From positions 20,321,971 through 20,385,970 of the forward strand of contig NC_003070.9 of assembly GCF_000001735.4 (NCBI RefSeq): a stretch of 64,000 bases of DNA, in the 5' to 3' direction. The notes under the pieces were generated by a model, which saw only the letters and a program-made list of their open reading frames with translations, was not told the origin of the DNA and did not search any database. The position numbers were made by a program, and so were the translations under genes. Origin of the DNA: Arabidopsis thaliana (taxonomy: Eukaryota; Streptophyta; Magnoliopsida; Brassicales; Brassicaceae). Of the stretch, positions 11,400 through 23,106 are shown one piece after another; position 1 is the stretch's first letter; every line of letters begins with the position of its first letter.

Positions 11400-11636
11400 G
11401 TATCGACTGTCATGTCATCGATACACAATAGGCCTATATTGCAGGAGACTTTTTAGATTGTGGTTTGATTTGTATTTATTTGACATGGAGGTTTATCTTG
11501 CAAAACAAAGTTTACATAAAGGTTTTTTTTGCACAAAACCCTTATGTTTTCAAACAGAGTTATCGAATGTCACGTCATCGTTACATGGGAGAGCTGTATT
11601 GCATGTGACTTTTGAGATTGTGGGATTGACTTGCAT
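11400..11636. repeat. diverged 75-bp direct repeat pair
   Basis: TATCGACTGTCATGTCATCG at about 11400 and TATCGAATGTCACGTCATCG at about 11563 start two similar blocks. Both blocks continue through a TATTGCA..GACTTTT.AGATTGTGG core. The pair lies just upstream of the 30-bp repeats. Confidence 0.65.
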
Positions 11637-11650
11637 AATTCGGATTTAGA

Positions 11651-11737
11651 GGGTAAACTTGTAAACGAGATTGACATGAAGGGTAAACTTGTAAATGAAA
11701 TTGACTTAAGGGTAAACTTGCATATTAAATTCATTAA
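11651..11737. repeat. three-copy 30-bp tandem repeat
   Basis: The units begin GGGTAAACTTG at 11651, 11681 and 11710, with the second and third progressively diverged. Unit lengths are about 30, 29 and 28 bp. Confidence 0.8.
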
Positions 11738-12169
11738 TTCATTAATTCTTACACAAATATCTATCACACTTCCTCCCCAGCCACCATAAATACTCTCTCT
11801 TTAGTCCCTTTTCCTTTGAATTCCTTCTACTTCTAAGTTTCATGTATCTTACACTTCTTAGTAGAAATATGATTCTTGAATCTATAAGCCTTGGTTTACA
11901 AAAAAAAAAGTATCTACAAATCTTAATATCATATTTAAAATCTCCAAAAATGACCTTAAGCCATTTTTTGCTGAGAGATATGTCTAATTTGTTCTCATCA
12001 TTTTTCAATAACATTTTGAGACATCAAACCCACACCAATTACTTCTCACTCAATCAAAAGTCTCTAGGTCAGCTCTCACCACCAAATAACCACCTCAACC
12101 GACCTAACATATAATCATAAGCAAAAATAATAATAGATAAGAAAATAAAACAGTGGTCTTCAAATCTTT

Positions 12170-12580
12170 ATGTCGCGATCGAGTGGTCTGACGGGTTAGA
12201 TTGGGCTTCATGAACTCCACCTTGCGATCGAGCAGTCTGATGTGAAGACATGGTTGAACGGCCCAACAAGGTTGAAGTCGAGTGGTCTTGATTTGATTGT
12301 TCCTCCGGCTTGCGATAGAGTGGTGTCTTTCCTTCTCGTCTCTTCCTTATCTTCAGGTTGTCTGGTTGAGTGCAGGATGATTAGATGGGTTGAGTGAAGG
12401 ATGAGTAGATGGGTTGAGTGGCGATCGAGTGGTGTTAATTTGGTGGTTCCTCCGGCTTGTGATCGAGTGGTTTGTGTTACCATTACAATCTCTGCTCGAT
12501 CAGGGGATTGAGTGATGCCTCTAAAATGGTCATTGGTTGCGATCGAGTGGTCTAGTGAAGGTGCGATTGAGCATGCTGAC
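12170..12580. repeat. cluster of degenerate GATCGAGTGGT repeats
   Basis: The motif TGCGATCGAGTGGTCT or a close variant recurs about eight times at irregular 30-110-bp spacing (near 12176, 12227, 12274, 12312, 12422, 12458, 12501, 12540). A larger block containing GTTCCTCCGGCTTG is also duplicated at about 12300 and 12447, and a 28-bp GATGGGTTGAGTG unit is duplicated at about 12366-12420. Irregular spacing and unequal spacers argue for retrotransposon-type subrepeats, not an array of functional elements. Confidence 0.7.
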
Positions 12581-12845
12581 TCTCTGCTCTGTTTCTCTTC
12601 TGTTTGAACACCAACAACATCCAAAACACCTGAAAACAATCCTAGTATGCAATGTATATGCAACTCTAATGCAAAATCATCCTAAGTATGCATAACACAC
12701 TAAAATGACTACAAATGTGATGCGGCGTTAATGAAACAATGTTAAAGTAGTGATGAATGAATGCTTAAATCATGCAAATTATAGACATATCACATACTAC
12801 CATTGAACCGTTACGTGCCAATGAAACATGAGAGTACACCATGCT

Positions 12846-13046
12846 TCAGCGAGCCTCTCTTGTGGTCCCTGCACTAAGAGTTTCCACACAAGAGTTAATT
12901 GTATCAACGTTTCGATTAAGTGTTACGTGAGAAGCTTGAAGGTCAGCTATGATTTTTTTTGTGTTTGAGGACTTTTGAGTTACACCGGTGAAGGTTTCTT
13001 CGAACTTCCTCAATGCATCAGTAATGGCCTGGTTGGTAGCACTCTC
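12846..13046 (-). pseudogene. open fragment of a decayed retroelement gag-like frame
   Basis: On the minus strand a frame stays open for 66 codons between TAA (13047-13049) and TGA (12846-12848). It encodes a helical, coiled-coil-looking segment with TDALRKFEETFTG and IIADLQASHVTLN. It lies just inside a primer-binding-site-like sequence (13109-13126) in the orientation expected for gag. There is no ATG and neighbouring sequence has stops, so it is a fossil. The family assignment is inferred from context only. Confidence 0.4.
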
Positions 13047-13330
13047 TTAGTCATATCTACCTCTTTGGAGCTTGAGACTTAAAATTTCTGAAAACTTGAG
13101 AATTAAGTGTCCCCATAGATGGTGCCTAAATGTAGATATCGGATTCACATATTCAAATGTTTGTTTATTTGTGGGTTAAAACCCTTAAGATTAAAATACA
13201 AGACAAAACATGTATTGAAAATAGAATAAAAATGTAGAAAATAAAATGTGGAAAAAGTAGTTTTGTAGCAAAATTCGATGTACTCCATCATGCCTTGGGG
13301 TTTCAGATTTATATGCAAATGATTTACGTT

Positions 13331-14550
13331 AATTAGCTAATTAATGTTGTAAATATTCTTAAATGTATCTATTTTGATTCTCTAATCAATGTTGCAATGT
13401 CTTTGTTTGAATTCTTTTAAACCCTCCATGGGCATTCGAATGCATGATCTACTGCCTATCCCCGAACTCTACTCCTCTTTATTCTGTTGTATGAGCTCTC
13501 TTGTTTGTATTGCTCCAGCTATGGATTTTGGTTCGAAAGTGTTATCTGTTGACTATTGTTCTGTTGACTTTTAGTTTACATAGCAATCCTTAGATGAATT
13601 CGAACACGGAGTTTGGAATTCGACACGAACACTTAGAATTTCATATAGATCACCTAAAAAATACTTAACTTTCAGAAAGATGATATCATATAGTAGAAAT
13701 TAAGATTCAATAATTCTTTTACACCGTAGTTACCACAAATCTTTGGAAACAAGAATTCAACTCGAAATATAAGCCACTAAGTTGTTTTTTACCAAAATAT
13801 CTATAAAAACTTAGTTTCGATAGCACTTAATTTAATTTTTAATATGAATCTAAATTTAAAGAGTTATTAAGTATACAATTACTGTTTTTTTCTCGGTATT
13901 TTGTATTAAAAAAAAAAACTCTACTATCAACTATGAGAAAAAAAACAACTATAAACTATTGTAGAGATTAGGAAATCATTAGAGATACAATTGGGACCAG
14001 TAAAATACTAAATACGAATTTTGAAAGATAATAATAGAAAATCATACTGGCCACGATTAGTTCGGACGTGTTTATATCTATTATCCAAGTTGCGAAATGG
14101 CTTGCATGTAGGAACCAAACGGCGCATCCGGCAATGGTTGCAATATTGAAAAACTTTTTAAAATTAAATGTTTTGATGAGAGAGATGGTGTTTGCATTCC
14201 ATTGACAACTAAACTCGTGAAAACATTGTAACAACATATATACAATGAGGACATTATGTTTGTTTAACTGATCTTTATCTGAAACCGAACCGATCCGAGT
14301 AAGTATTAAAATACAATTCTGAAAAGTAAACTAATTTGATTTCATTTTACTGATTCTTTAGAGATCCTAGATTCATATGTTTTTTATATAAAATCCAAAT
14401 CAAAGTTCAAAACTGTATCAAACAAATCCGAATGGTGTTTAGTTTCCATTCACCCTTATATATCATAAACCGAACAAATTAATAAACCAAATAATGTTAT
14501 CCGAAAATCAAGGGCCCCATACCCTAGCTTCCTTTTTTTTTTTGATTATA
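13331..14550. other. intergenic DNA downstream of the PP2A B'' gene
   Basis: No supported gene. An 89-codon minus-strand frame at 13968-14237 has a hydrophobic C-terminal half but no recognised domain. It is probably fortuitous or a gene fragment. The rest is AT-rich. Confidence 0.45.
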
Positions 14551-17500
14551 TTACTCATTATTGGTCCGCTTTTTATAGTGAGAGCTTACCATAAAATTCT
14601 CAAAAGGGGACCTCAAGTGAGTCGTCCCATGCTTCAGCACTTCCATTAGAAGCATCTTCGACATCTTCTTCCATTGATAGCCTAATATATTCTCTATGAG
14701 CAAAACGATCCCACTCTGTCCATGTCGGATTTGCGCGCTCCTATGTATCAGCAATCAATCATTGAGAAATGAATATCTCTATAAGTATGTATAGCTAGCT
14801 TTAAGGTATTTACTATATTTTGTGATACCTGGCGGATGAGGAAGGGATCACGCGTTTCAAACGCCATAAACTTGTTGAGGTTAAAAAGTATGTTGAAGAC
14901 ATTTCCAGAAAGTTTAGAACCCTTCAAATCATTTAGACAAATGAACCCTTCGTCCTCTGGTTTGACCATGTCGAATAATTGGCACAAAATATCCTCAAAC
15001 AACACCGCCTCTTGCGCCATGCATTCCATTCTATGTAGCTGCTCCTCGTAAAAGAATTGCAGCTCGTTCCGCGTCAAAACTCCATTTGCATCCAAATCAA
15101 TGCACTTGAACCTATATCATCAAACATTAATAACAGAATATAGCTCTTACCAAATAACACCGACACAAAGACTCTATATGTATGAAAACATTCACCATTC
15201 TCACCAATACTCAAGACTAGGTTCTGATGACTTGTCTTCTTCAGCCAATATGAAGTAAACAAAATCCTCATAACCCATCTTTCCTTCGGTTTTACTAGTA
15301 AACTTCCTCGGTACCTATTAAGTAGACCGAGTGACAAAGACATTCGGCAGCTAGTAGAAAAAAGTTTTTTAAAAATAAGAAATGCAGATGTGGAGTAGCT
15401 AACCTGTGAAAAGATTCGATCGACAATCCTATAGGTGAGCGCATGGTTACTATATCGGATGAGATTCTCTTTGTCGATTAAGAAATCATGATCTGTATCC
15501 AACTCCCAGAACTTGCAGTATATGACATAGAAATGTTCATACGAGAAGTACCTAATAAACAGTAGAGAGTCTTAATAAAAGCCGTTAATAAGCACCAATT
15601 TCATATTACTAATTAATCTTAAGACACCAACCTCAACACCTTATTGATGTCCTCTTCTTCATCGGCATGCTGCATTGCGTCAACTAAATTTCCTCGCTTA
15701 AGCTCTCTCAAGGTAAGATGCCCATTTCCACTCCTATTTATGTAGTAATATATTCTGTATATTACAGTTTCAGCTGTTGCCAAAAGTTTTTCAAATACAT
15801 TACAATGGATCATATACTCAACTTTACATTCACCACATCTCATTTTAGATTTTTGTTCTATCTAATGTAAACATATCTTACTATTTCAGCAAAACTGTAA
15901 AAAAACAAACCGAACTAAAGATCACTTCATATTCTTGCACTAACCATATCTATCCTGAAATTCCGGTGTGCCTTGCAAGAATTCAAGACCAGGGTGTGTT
16001 GCCAATAATTCTTGAAGCACTGGCTTGAAATCATCCTGTCAATATCTCAAGAAGTTGAGAACTCTCGAGTATAATTCCAGAAAAATAATAGTTGATACAT
16101 ATACAAAGAGAAGGATAAATAATTAAATCATCTACCAATGTGGCAAAAAAAGGGTGATATATATATAGTGCAGCTACAAAAACCAACCTGGACAAGGTAG
16201 TTGTGATCTGGCTGCTTCAATATTGTAAATACTTGACTTGTTATCTCCTTTGTTAACATATTTCCCTTAACCCAATAATCAATGAAGTCTTCTCTGCAAA
16301 GAAGTTGGCAAAAGCATAATATATAACATGTGTTAAACAATTCATAGGTATTTATATTATGATCTCTGAACTTTATATACATTTCGTTTCACTAATCAAA
16401 CTCTGTAGCTAAACATGAAAAAATTTGCAAACCTTTTCACAAAACCAGTGTTATTGGTATCAACTTTCTTGAAAATGGAGGTGGAAAAAAATGATGGAAC
16501 TTTGCATATTTCAGTAGTGACTAATTTAAATTCTGAGAAACAAAAGAGGAAATTAGTCATTATAAATGAGATATGAAGATATATCTAATTAAAAGAGAAA
16601 TTAATTACCAACCTTGGAGTTGCAAACCATCCTCGTGGCCATAGAAAAGACTATTGATCTTAGCTATGCACTGCTCTTTTAGATCATTTGGTGGTGGCCG
16701 ACCATCTTCAAAGTAAAACTATACATTACATGAATACATAATAGAATCACTTTAGTACAACAAAAAATTGCCGAGAGAGACTATATACGATAATAAAATC
16801 AAAGGTGGATCAAAATGTTAGACCTGAGGAATGAGTTCTTTAACATGATCAGAAACTACTTTGAGAGGAGAACTAAGATTTGATAGTCCAGTTCTTTGTC
16901 TGGCGATCCGAGGAGAACCAGTTGAATTCCTTGGAGAAAGAGGAGGCCCATTGCGTGCCGGAAACATTGAAGCTAATGGACTATTCGACCCTGAATTCGT
17001 GCCAGAAGAGCCTCCTCCACACATAACATTCAAAGCCACTCCTGCCTTTGCATCATTTACCAAAGATGTAACCTGTAATCATTCATACCAATATTCCTTA
17101 GTTCCATATACCAAAACACATATTATCCTACGAGTTTGCACTAATGTCGTCGTTATGTCACCATTGGGACTCAACAAAAAAAAAAAGCACATATCATCCA
17201 AAAAATTTAAAGACATTACAAAACTTATTTCTTAATTTCATATCTCCAGAATCATATATTCCTAGTGATTTTTGCTAGTTCGTTGTGTTACCGTCCGGAT
17301 TCATACCCCACATATTTCTTAATTTCATATCTCCATAGTCATCTTATTCTAGTGATTTGTGCTAGTGCGGTCATTATGTCACCATTAAAGAAAATACATA
17401 TTATGATACAAGAAAAATGGAAGAAACATTTACCAAACGATTGGTTTCAGGAAGAGCAAGCCATTGATCAAAGAGCTTCTTAACAAAATCTTGATTAGAT

Positions 17501-17565
17501 TTCATCGACATTGGCGATGTCTCTGGTAACTGCAACAGCTCTATATCTAACGTTATCGACTCCAT
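14551..17565 (-). CDS. PP2A regulatory subunit B'' family EF-hand protein
   Basis: Calcium-binding regulatory B'' subunit of protein phosphatase 2A (recalled as At1g54450). It would target the PP2A core enzyme to substrates in a Ca2+-dependent way. The start at 17565 opens [15 protein letters not shown], and exon 1 runs to 17434. Exon 2 (17072-16824) has a Gly/Ser-rich linker and an [10 protein letters not shown] stretch with possible phosphorylation sites. Later exons cover about 16731 down to 14551. Two good EF-hand loops are visible: [12 protein letters not shown] near 15480 and [12 protein letters not shown] near 15080. A degenerate one ([14 protein letters not shown]) lies near 15730. 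The C-terminus reads [18 protein letters not shown] and stops at 14551-14553. A GTAAGC directly after the FENFM codons looks like a donor, so the last few residues are uncertain. Not to be confused with TON2/FASS, a diverged relative. Confidence 0.85.
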
Positions 17566-18936
17566 TGTTTGATCTTTCTTCCTTCAAAACTGTGATCAAA
17601 TTCTCAAAATCCTATTTCTTCAACAAGATTGCTTGATAAGAGAAAGTGAGAGAGTATTTATGATACATTTGTAGCAGTGTTTGTATTGATCGTATAATAT
17701 TAAAAAAAAATATGATTCAATTCAGAAAAAGGGAAGAAAAGGTATAGTAGATCCGTGAGATGCTGGAGGAGGATTAGCTTTGAAAGTTGCAGAAATTTAA
17801 GGGTCGATGGAGAGAGAGAGGAAAAGGGTAACACACTCATTATTAATTAACGTTTTTTCTTCAGTCAAAAGTCAATAAACTATAATTAGTAAAATGTTGA
17901 AAAGATGAACTTTACTAAAAAATTGTACTGTTGACTTGGTTATTAATATTAGTGTAGTCTATACTACTAATTAACTAGTTGGCACGTCGAGCAACAAATA
18001 CAGATCACAAGCTTCTTACATTTGCAATTAAAATTTTGAGTCTCCATGACATTATCAACTTTCTTTTTAAACTAGTGCTAGCCTAAGCTAAGCATCAATT
18101 TTATAGACATCATAATAACCAAATAACGTTTTTTTTAACGCAAGGCAGACGAGATTCTATGCATCATAGTAGAATTTCCCATTTACCAAATATTTTAGCT
18201 TTTTTTTTGAATTGGGTGTGACTAATAAGAAAGGCTAAATTAGGAGGAAAGATTATAAGAAGAAATATTTTTTTAGAGTTAATTTTTTAACAATGTAACA
18301 AATAATCACGAGAGTTTTTTTTATTTCATATCAAAAATATATTTTTGATAATTAAAAAAAAACATACATTGTTTGTTAATCTTATATTAATAAATCTTTA
18401 TATTTGTATTTTTCTTTATATATACTTACATAAATATTCTCTAACCCGATGGTTAAGCAATCTTTTTTATTTATATTTATGTTTAAATAATAAAATATAT
18501 ACAATTGGTTCAAGAATAACGAATTCAAAACTACAAAATCTCTACATCTCTCATAAACTTTTATATCTATTGTACTTAGAAAAATAAAACATACAAACAC
18601 AATGAAATTATATAAATAGATGTCGCTCAGCTTAACCATTAATCTAGTTATAATAATTGGGAATTTGGGATCCATACAACAACAACTTTAATATACATTT
18701 CACATTAATTGTCAAACAGATAAGAAAAGATCATACGAAAATAGAGCAGCTGATTTTAGCAATCAAATTTAGAACAATCAATCTGCAGAACATTAGACAA
18801 CAAACAAACAAACAAACTTTAAACTTGTTCTTTCACTCTAAAACCTGTTCTTCTCCTTGCAGTTGCTTCTCACCATTTTTCTTGTTTTTCTCATTCACCA
18901 AAGTTAGTCAAAACGAAACTACAACTACGCGAAGCT
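17566..18936. other. intergenic DNA between PP2A B'' promoter and WDL2 3' end
   Basis: This contains the leader and promoter of the PP2A B'' gene (minus strand, from 17566 upwards) and then AT-rich DNA up to the WDL2 terminus. Matching GGTTAAGC and GCTTAACC blocks at about 18450 and 18630 form a loose inverted pair. No ORF is credible. Confidence 0.5.
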
Positions 18937-20930
18937 TCACTCCTCCACAACACCAACGCCATTCTCACCAGTCTCTCCATCATGGCCACTATTAAACATT
19001 TCATGTACTTCTTCAGACTTTGGTGTTCCCTTTTTGGACTTTCTCATCTGATCTTTGCTGCTGCTATTTGGTGTCCTTGGGACACTGTTCGTTTTGACTT
19101 CATCCTTGCAACCACCTACACTGTGACGATGTCGAGCACAATGCTTCCCCTTCACTTCCTGATATGATGCGTTAACTGTGTCGCTGCAGCTCTTTCTACG
19201 GTTAAGGTTTGGTGACTTAGGCCGAGTCAATGGAAACTGCAAATCAAACAATCATAGAAAGTTAAAATCTCCGCGTTTGGAATCATTCCTACCGTAGACT
19301 ACTAGAGCCCATATAACCAAAATCCAACATCTGAATACAGAAATTCAGCAACTTCTGTTACCATGAATAAAGTGAATTCACAATTGTGGTAGTGAGTTAC
19401 TGCTTAAAATTAAAATAAAAACAAAGCTAAAGTGACCATAGACGTAGTTGAGTAGGATAAGCTGTTTGTGGTGAGGATAAGCCTATCTTACCCGATCACA
19501 AGAAAAGAAAACTAAATGTTGAATCTCATCATTCAATATGTTTTCAGTCTTGGACAAGCAATAAAATGAATCAAAGTGGGCGTAAAAAAGGTAAGTGAAG
19601 ACAGTGAGGTTTCGTTCCATACCTTTTTCAATGGTTGTTTCGGTGGAGGACCCTCTTGGTAGAAACTTGGTACCGGATTAGCTTTGTAAGCCATGTTCTT
19701 CCTAAGTTGCTTAGTGACTGCTTCTTGCTCTTCCTATCCAAATAAATTACATATCCAAATATTTTTGAGACTGCTCAATATACATTATATTGAATATATT
19801 TTCGTTTCAAGAATTGTATGCAGAACTTTTTCTGTTGTCATAACTAACACGGAAACAATATATAGAAGATTCCTACATTATCTATTGACGAATGCAAGTG
19901 TAATGCATGAGGATATAACATTTACCTTAAGCCTTTTCTCGTTTTCTCTTTTCTCTGCTTCAAGTGCTTTCTGTTTTTCCTCTAACTTCTGGTAAAACTG
20001 AAACCAGAATATGCTGACAATTAGCAGAGTGATAGATACACGAACAAGGAACAATAAATAGGACATCTCTAATGAGAGAAACAAAGCAATGCCATGCTTC
20101 CTTAAAACGTTTCCTTATAAGCTACCCAAAAAAATTACCTCTCTTCGTCTCTCCAGTCGCGATGTGCTACTAAATGTTGGAGCAACTCCAATCGTTATCT
20201 TGGGTTTAAAACTTCTTATGGATGTAGCTGATCTATATATGGCTAAGGATAAAAGTCCTTTAGTGGTTAGATATTAAAAATCAATGTTTCTGTTTTCGTT
20301 TAACTATCACATAAAGGATACGAGGAAGCAACAGAAAAACTATCTTCTTCATCATGGTGCATCTTATGATCTGGTATCCTCCTAGTTGGTAAAGGAGAGT
20401 TTAGCTGAACACAAAGAGGAAAAAACTAATTCAGTCTCATTTAACAATCACCAGAAAATCCCTTCAGAACTAAATCAAAGAAAACAAGAAGTGTGCTACA
20501 AGATTCATTTCTTCAACACGTCACAATGCAAAAAAAAAAAACAGGTTACATAACACCGTGTGCTTTTGTTTACCTGTGAAACTCTTGATGCTGAAGAAGA
20601 GTTATGGCTAGCACCATTTCCTAATGAATTATTATCAACCGCTGCTCTTCTAGGCTTTTCAGCCGACAGGGAAAACGGCTTTGGAACAGTTGTTTTCGCA
20701 GTAACACGAGGTTTAACAGAAGATTTATGGGATCCAGGTGTCTCAGTTATCCCTTGTTGCCTCAAACGAGCATCATCCGCAACCAAATTCTGCTCGGTGC
20801 ATTCTTTCACCTCTGCAGCTTCATTAGTAGACGGACTTGGGACTTTATTATCATCTGAAGATCCCGTCGAGCTAGCTGTCAAACTATTCGCTTTCTTATC
20901 CATGTGTTTGTCTACAAGTTCTCTCCCCAT
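18937..20930 (-). CDS. WDL2: WVD2-like TPX2-family microtubule-associated protein (WDL2)
   Basis: Microtubule-bundling protein of the WAVE-DAMPENED2 family (recalled as At1g54460), expected to act on cortical microtubules and anisotropic cell growth. The start at 20930 ([13 protein letters not shown]) is chosen over the in-frame ATG at 20969, because the longer form only adds a Val-rich stretch encoded by a GTT/GTA run. The N-terminal half is Ser/Pro-rich and basic (exon 1, 20930-20574). The conserved TPX2/KLEEK block lies at about 20240-19640: [26 protein letters not shown], then the [15 protein letters not shown] and PLTRP motifs. The C-terminal tail is Ser/Lys-rich and ends [10 protein letters not shown]. 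All parts look intact. Confidence 0.88.
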
Positions 20931-22713
20931 TACCACTACTACAACAACAACAAAATTGTATACATACATAAATGCTTAGAGCCTTATATACCCACAAAAA
21001 AATTCAGACTTTATTAGCAGATTTAGCTAAAAACCCAACAAACAAACACATTGTGCAATTAAAAACTATCACGAAACATCAAAAGGGAGAATCTACCAAA
21101 CAAATCTTTGAATAAATTTTACATTTAAGACAACACCAAGAAGGAATATGAACAGCAGATATAATCGAATTTATCTGAATCAACAAAACAAAACAAAACT
21201 TATTATCCCAAAAAAAAAAAAACAGACAAAGCATGAACAATCTATGTCTGAAAGCGAAACAGCGAAACCTAATTGTAAATTCTCAGACAAGATTAAGAAA
21301 CTGAGCTGCGGAAACAAAAACGACCAAGGAGATCGAAAATCGGACAACGTTGTACAGATCGAACCACATTTGTCGGGATTTTGTTAAAAAAAGATAAATT
21401 ACAGATTAAAGATTTCAAATTTCTTACGATTTCTCTAGCTCTGATTTCTCCTGGAACTCGTCAAATACATTCTCTCTCTTTCGCTCAGGGCAAATGCGAA
21501 AATCCCCTTCTTTTTTTTTTACTTCTATCTCTCGAGGAATTTATTTTTGTTTCCCTTAATAAAATTTTATTTGTTTTGTTTTGTTTTGTCAACATCGATT
21601 TACTTTTTGACGAATATACAAATACGTTTCTTTTTTTTTGGACGAATAGAATGTCAAATAGATTCGCCTTTTTATTGGCGTGTCGCTTTATTTAGAACTT
21701 TTTGACTTTTTGATATATTTAGAGAAAGATGAAGAAAAACTAAACATTGTGAAAATGATATGAAAGCACTTAATAGTTATCCAAAACTCTTTAGTTAAGA
21801 GTCTTTAATCTTAAAAAGACTTGGAAGAGTTGACGTTGGTTGATAGTAAAGACTACCGAGTTGGCGAGTTACCTAGTTTTAGAAAAAAAAACATGTATAA
21901 ACTTGAATGAGACTAGCTAGTTTTGCGTTTGTTGATGCTCTCATAATCAGTTTTTCTTTCTTTGAGACGTCTACTAAAGATTTTTACGATCAATTGGAAT
22001 GGTTTGCAAAATTATCCATATAACTAACAATTAATCAAGTCCAACTGATTTACAATAATTCACGATTAATTAGTGTTGTTGGGATAATTTATTTAGTCCA
22101 AATTCGATAATATTTTCAATATCAAAAAATATACAAATTCATATATTAATGGTTTTCAAGCATATTTTGCCATTTGTGGTTTAAAAGTTTTTGTTTTACA
22201 GATTATTTGGAAAAAAGTATTTAAAACGAAGCAGCTGAAGAATTTTCAAGATCACGTATGAGAAAATCAATAATCATTAGAAGAATTCCTTATCAACGAA
22301 TTGGAAGATTTGATGTCATTGCAAAGCTTGAAGGCTTTGGTGAAAACACATCAATCTTACTTGTCCCTTACAACAGATAGAAAGATGTGTTTTAATAAAT
22401 AAATGCAAACAGAGACTTTTCATAAGGATCACATTACGGAATCATTCACCATGGTCCATGTCAAATCCAAAACAATTACATAACAGTTTGTTCTCCTTAT
22501 CTTTTGTAGTAAGCCGACACATTCCACAGTTTTAGACAATAACTGTTTCTTCAGCTTCTTATGTATATTGCCACAATAAATCAATGAATATATCGTAAAT
22601 ATCATTGTTTAGTACGTAAGTCAATGAGAGTACTTGCAGCCTAATCATCCAAAAGCAACTTGCAAATGAAATGTGCTCCCCACTCTTTGAAACCTTCAAT
22701 ATAAAGAACATCA
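20931..22713. other. intergenic DNA upstream of WDL2
   Basis: The first few hundred bases are leader and promoter of WDL2, with CT-rich and poly-A tracts around 21200-21560. The rest is AT-rich without a supported gene. ORFs at 21148-21695 have low-complexity composition. Confidence 0.5.
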
Positions 22714-23106
22714 ATGATTATAGAACAAGCAAACAAAAAAAGTTTCAAGCTTTCAGACAAAAACAAAATGAAGACTAATTTTGTTATTCTACTTCTTCTC
22801 CTCTGTGTTTTTGCGATCAGCCCTAGTCAACAAGAAGAGATCAATCAACATAATCCAGGGATATATCATCAAAAGCTGCTATACAAGGTCCAACAATGGA
22901 GAACATCTTTGAAAGAATCAAATTCTGTAGAACTCAAGCTATCTTTAGCAGCCATTGTGGCTGGAGTGTTATACTTCCTTGCTGCCTTAATCTCGAGCGC
23001 ATGTGGAATCGGCAGTGGAGGTTTATTCATTCCAATCACGACTCTAGTTTCACGGCTAGACTTGAAAACAGGTTCAAGCTTCTATAGTATACGAAATAGA
23101 TGTTAA
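22714..23106 (+). pseudogene. truncated TauE/SafE-family transporter, first exon only
   Basis: The frame encodes 130 aa. The likely original start is the internal ATG at 22768, which opens a signal peptide ([18 protein letters not shown]). A loop and a membrane segment follow, holding the hallmark [18 protein letters not shown] motif of plant TauE/SafE (sulfite exporter) proteins, seen here as [15 protein letters not shown]. Full-length relatives have roughly 450 or more residues with many membrane spans. Here the frame stops at 23104-23106. A consensus-like donor (ACAG/GTTCAAG at 23071/23072) follows LKTG, but no downstream TauE exon is seen before the receptor gene at 23685. I read it as the stranded first exon of a lost or translocated copy, unless it is expressed as a short secreted or membrane peptide. 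Confidence 0.7.

Larger units (their letters stand above)
10893..12120. other. AT-rich intergenic DNA with local duplications
   Basis: No gene is supported. It contains a diverged 75-bp direct duplication (about 11400-11475 and 11562-11636) and three copies of a 29-30-bp unit at 11651-11737. Short ORFs at 11458-12114 on both strands look fortuitous. Confidence 0.5.
12120..13330 (-). mobile_element. decayed Ty3/gypsy-like retrotransposon remnant
   Basis: The minus-strand order is an LTR end-like ..TATCTACA (13131-13140), then GGCACCATCTATGGGGAC (13109-13126), then a gag-like open fragment (12846-13046), then the GATCGAGTGGT repeat cluster. GGCACC-ATCTATGGGGA resembles the GGCGCC-type primer-binding sites of plant gypsy elements, with changes of the G-to-A kind at former CG/CHG positions. 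No pol domains or second LTR were identified. Confidence 0.4.

Noticed and set aside
12170..12580. Repeat cluster considered as a CRISPR-like or other regular array
   Set aside because: Plant nuclear DNA, with irregular spacing and degenerate motif copies.
12208..12663. 151-codon minus-strand ORF across the GATCGAGTGGT cluster
   Set aside because: Its repetitive LDRHSTHLL / ILHSTHL composition simply mirrors the DNA repeats, with no recognised domain. I treat it as retroelement repeat sequence.
13968..14237. 89-codon hydrophobic minus-strand ORF
   Set aside because: No promoter context, no recognised family, and it sits in AT-rich DNA where hydrophobic codons arise by chance.
18440..18640. 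GGTTAAGC/GCTTAACC pair considered as ends of a small inverted-repeat element
   Set aside because: Matching is limited to about 10 bp and no target duplication is visible.
20560..20979. 139-codon plus-strand ORF opposite WDL2 exon 1
   Set aside because: Exact antisense overlap with the well supported WDL2 exon.
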